Shown here: piece by piece, positions 5,037-6,347 of the stretch | Layout of the letters: each line of letters begins with the position of its first letter | Position numbering within the stretch: the stretch's first letter is position 1 | NCBI GenBank assembly: GCA_001789855.1 | Contig: MGAT01000015.1 | Coordinates: forward strand, 1 to 6,347 | DNA: 6,347 nt | Direction of reading: 5' to 3' | DNA from: Candidatus Roizmanbacteria bacterium RIFCSPLOWO2_01_FULL_44_13 | Lineage (GTDB): Bacteria; Patescibacteriota; Microgenomatia; UBA1406; GWC2-37-13 | Position numbers and translations under genes: made by a program | The notes under the pieces: model-generated | The model's input: only the letters and a program-made list of their open reading frames with translations | The model's database searches: none | Told to the model about the DNA's origin: nothing

Positions 5037-5964
5037 CTACTTCGACGATAATAAAAAGCAGGTAGGCTAAGAGAAGAATTTTCCCTTCACGTCGGGAAAT
5101 ATCCTGTTTCGACCGGGAAAAATAATAAAAGAGTCCTAATCCCAAAAGCATCATGACGATTGTTTTAAAGGAATAGGTGCTGATTTGAATTCTTTCTCTG
5201 TTGATAAAGGTTAAAACGCCGAATAATAAAGTATTGGCAGCGGCGCTTCCTAAGTAATCGCCCAGAGCTACTTCATTTTTTCCTTCCAAGACCGAACGTA
5301 CTGCTAGGGTTAATTCCGGTAAATTCGTACCGAGAGCCAAAACAATAACGCTTATCAAAAACGGAGAAACTGAAAGAAGAGTGGAAAAATAAATTGTTTG
5401 GTTCACTAAATATTGGCTAACTAAAAAAATCACGATGCCGGCAATGACTAATTCAATTATGTCCTCAATGAGGTGTTTTTTGCTCATTTTTTGCGTCCGT
5501 ATGCTGTCGAGCAGACCATGTTTGTGTTCGATGAAATAAAAAAGAATTCCATACAGCAAAATAAGAAAAACGCTTTCTGTGCGGGTCAAAACATTGTCGG
5601 CAATCAGAAAAACCGGCGCCGCCACAACCAAAAGAGCAAAAATAAGGTTGTCTGAACTTAGTTTATGGGCCATCTTAACGCCCCCGCTCAAAACGGCCAG
5701 CAAAGGAATGACAAAAACAAAAAGGACCAAAGAGGCGCCCAGTAAATTTCCTACGTAGATGTCGGGCGTTTGTTTTAAAATCGAATTGATCCCGACGGCA
5801 AACTCCGGAATCGAAGTTAAAATTCCTAGGACGAAAAAAGAAACGGCAAAAGACGATAGACCAAGGCGCTCCGTAAAACGGGTCAAAGAATTGATGATAA
5901 TTCCACTGCAGTACCAGATGACAAAAAATGATAAGAAATACAGAACGACCTGTAAAACGATCAT
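5026..5964 (-). CDS. Sodium/calcium exchanger-family (CaCA) integral membrane protein
   Basis: A 312-residue inner-membrane antiporter-like protein with about ten hydrophobic segments in two halves, joined by a charged loop (about 146-166, HKHGLLDSIRTQKMSKKH). Each half carries a CaCA alpha repeat. Alpha-1 has TSIPE (50-54) followed by GNLLGAS (72-78); alpha-2 has GTNLPE (212-217) followed by GDYLGSA (235-241). Family members exchange Ca2+ (or other cations) against Na+ or H+. The glutamates of both PE motifs are present, but the polar residues usual after GS in the two second motifs (Asn and Asp/Asn) are Ser78 and Ala241, so ion specificity is uncertain. Length and topology match YrbG/NCX_Mj-like proteins. 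It lies 18 bp downstream of the RRM gene on the same strand and overlaps the nadE end by 11 bases. An extended -10 lies six bases before its ATG. Confidence 0.85.
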   Translation of the reverse strand: MIVLQVVLYFLSFFVIWYCSGIIINSLTRFTERLGLSSFAVSFFVLGILTSIPEFAVGINSILKQTPDIYVGNLLGASLVLFVFVIPLLAVLSGGVKMAHKLSSDNLIFALLVVAAPVFLIADNVLTRTESVFLILLYGILFYFIEHKHGLLDSIRTQKMSKKHLIEDIIELVIAGIVIFLVSQYLVNQTIYFSTLLSVSPFLISVIVLALGTNLPELTLAVRSVLEGKNEVALGDYLGSAAANTLLFGVLTFINRERIQISTYSFKTIVMMLLGLGLFYYFSRSKQDISRREGKILLLAYLLFIIVEVVIR

Positions 5965-5970
5965 ATTTTC

Positions 5971-5979
5971 ATCTTATCA
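5971..5979 (-). promoter_or_regulatory. Extended -10 element before the exchanger gene
   Basis: The 18-bp gap upstream of the exchanger gene reads TGATAAGAT on the minus strand (TGn plus TAAGAT), with exactly six bases to the ATG at 5964. The predicted start is the A of the ATG. An overlapping TATGAT (5981-5976) would give a five-base leader instead. The gene may thus have its own leaderless transcript besides read-through from the RRM gene. Supported by spacing and motif only. Confidence 0.4.
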
Positions 5980-5982
5980 TAT

Positions 5983-6297
5983 TCAAACTTGCGGTTCTTC
6001 GACGGGTGGCGCTTCAACAGGCGTCGTTGGCGCGGCGGTAGTAGTCTGTTTCGGCGGCCTTGCTTCAGAGACGACTAATTTTCTTCCTTTGAAATCCTGA
6101 CCATTCATGGTGTCTATGGCACTCTTTGCTTCTTCTTCGGTTGACATCTCGACAAAACCAAATCCTTTTGATCTACTCGAGTCACGAAAACGAATAACCG
6201 TTGCCGTAATCACCGTTCCAACAGTTGAAAAATGAGCTTTTAAGTCTTCGTCACCCACTTCATAGAGAAGATTGCCTACGTATAGCTTCTTTGACAT
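5983..6297 (-). CDS. RRM-domain RNA-binding protein
   Basis: A 104-residue protein made of one RNA recognition motif and a short tail. RNP2 is LYVGNL (5-10) and RNP1 is KGFGFVEM (44-51), both with the aromatic residues that stack on single-stranded RNA; the beta-alpha-beta-beta-alpha-beta fold is complete by about residue 79. Residues 81-104 are rich in Pro, Thr, Ala and Glu and are probably disordered and acidic, unlike the Gly-rich tails of cyanobacterial Rbp proteins. Small RRM proteins in bacteria are generally thought to bind mRNA or sRNA or act as RNA chaperones; the target here is unknown. The ATG at 6297 is fixed by the start of the RRM and by a strong Shine-Dalgarno. The exchanger gene follows 18 bp downstream on the same strand. 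Confidence 0.93.
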   Translation of the reverse strand: MSKKLYVGNLLYEVGDEDLKAHFSTVGTVITATVIRFRDSSRSKGFGFVEMSTEEEAKSAIDTMNGQDFKGRKLVVSEARPPKQTTTAAPTTPVEAPPVEEPQV

Positions 6298-6302
6298 TAA
6301 GA

Positions 6303-6312
6303 ATCACCCCCT
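6303..6312 (-). promoter_or_regulatory. Strong Shine-Dalgarno site of the RRM gene
   Basis: The minus strand reads AGGGGGTGAT, which can pair over ten positions with the 16S anti-Shine-Dalgarno (AUCACCUCCU) with a single G-U pair. The GGGGG core ends nine bases before the ATG. It is the only clear Shine-Dalgarno in the window and decides the start of the RRM gene. No convincing promoter could be placed in the 35 bases left upstream (6313-6347). Confidence 0.75.
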
Positions 6313-6347
6313 AGCATTGCGTTAGCAGCGACATAACTCAAAAAGTA

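Noticed and set aside
5759..6100. 113-codon plus-strand frame across the exchanger and RRM genes
   Set aside because: Antisense to two well-supported genes; its Gly/Ala/Val-rich end is the complement of the Pro/Thr/Ala tail of the RRM protein.
6170..6185. ACTCGAGT palindrome in the RRM gene as a third copy of the TCGAGCTCGA-type element
   Set aside because: Only an 8-bp palindrome without the GAAGAATAA block; too short to separate from chance.
6313..6347. Promoter or structured leader upstream of the RRM gene
   Set aside because: A TTGAGT and a TATGTC can be picked out, but they cannot be spaced as a normal -35/-10 pair, and the region is cut by the window end.
1..6347. CRISPR array, insertion sequence, prophage or defence system
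   Set aside because: No spaced direct repeats, transposase, integrase or phage-like frames are present; the window is filled with housekeeping genes.

Overview
The window looks like a tightly packed stretch of a small bacterial genome, most likely a member of the Candidate Phyla Radiation (Patescibacteria; Parcubacteria- or Microgenomates-like). This is an inference from four things: a LeuRS with bacterial architecture but unusual sequence, an archaeal-type CoA/NAD fusion enzyme in a bacterial setting, a small RRM protein, and intergenic gaps of only 18 to 33 bases with overlapping convergent ends. TGA ends at least leuS and the RRM gene, so TGA is a stop here and the Gracilibacteria/Absconditabacteria code (TGA = Gly) is excluded.

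Layout, left to right. (1) At the left edge is the N-terminal part of an EamA-like membrane protein (minus strand), cut by the window end and by a 17-bp tandem duplication. (2) Divergent from it, a plus-strand tRNA-Lys(UUU). (3) leuS (minus), whose stop codon overlaps the tRNA 3' end by three bases. (4) Upstream of leuS on the same strand, a 490-residue fusion of NMN adenylyltransferase (NadM type), archaeal/eukaryotic-type phosphopantetheine adenylyltransferase and a DUF359 GTP-dependent dephospho-CoA kinase domain. (5) Divergent from the fusion, nadE (plus). (6) Overlapping the nadE end by 11 bases, a convergent sodium/calcium exchanger-family membrane protein (minus). (7) Upstream of that, an RRM RNA-binding protein with a strong Shine-Dalgarno site. 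Nothing longer than about 50 bases lacks a gene.

The metabolic core is the fusion gene plus nadE. Together they would encode the last two steps of NAD synthesis (adenylylation of NMN/NaMN, amidation of NaAD) and the last two steps of CoA synthesis (PPAT, dephospho-CoA kinase). This suits a host-dependent organism that finishes cofactors from acquired intermediates.

Points most worth a second look: the three-domain fusion; a LeuRS with a full-size editing domain but a replaced threonine-rich editing motif and no leucine-specific insertion; palindromic -10 boxes between both divergent gene pairs; -10-like elements exactly 6 nt before the ATG of three genes, suggesting leaderless mRNAs; and a composite palindromic element read in frame inside the fusion gene, with a shorter relative inside leuS.
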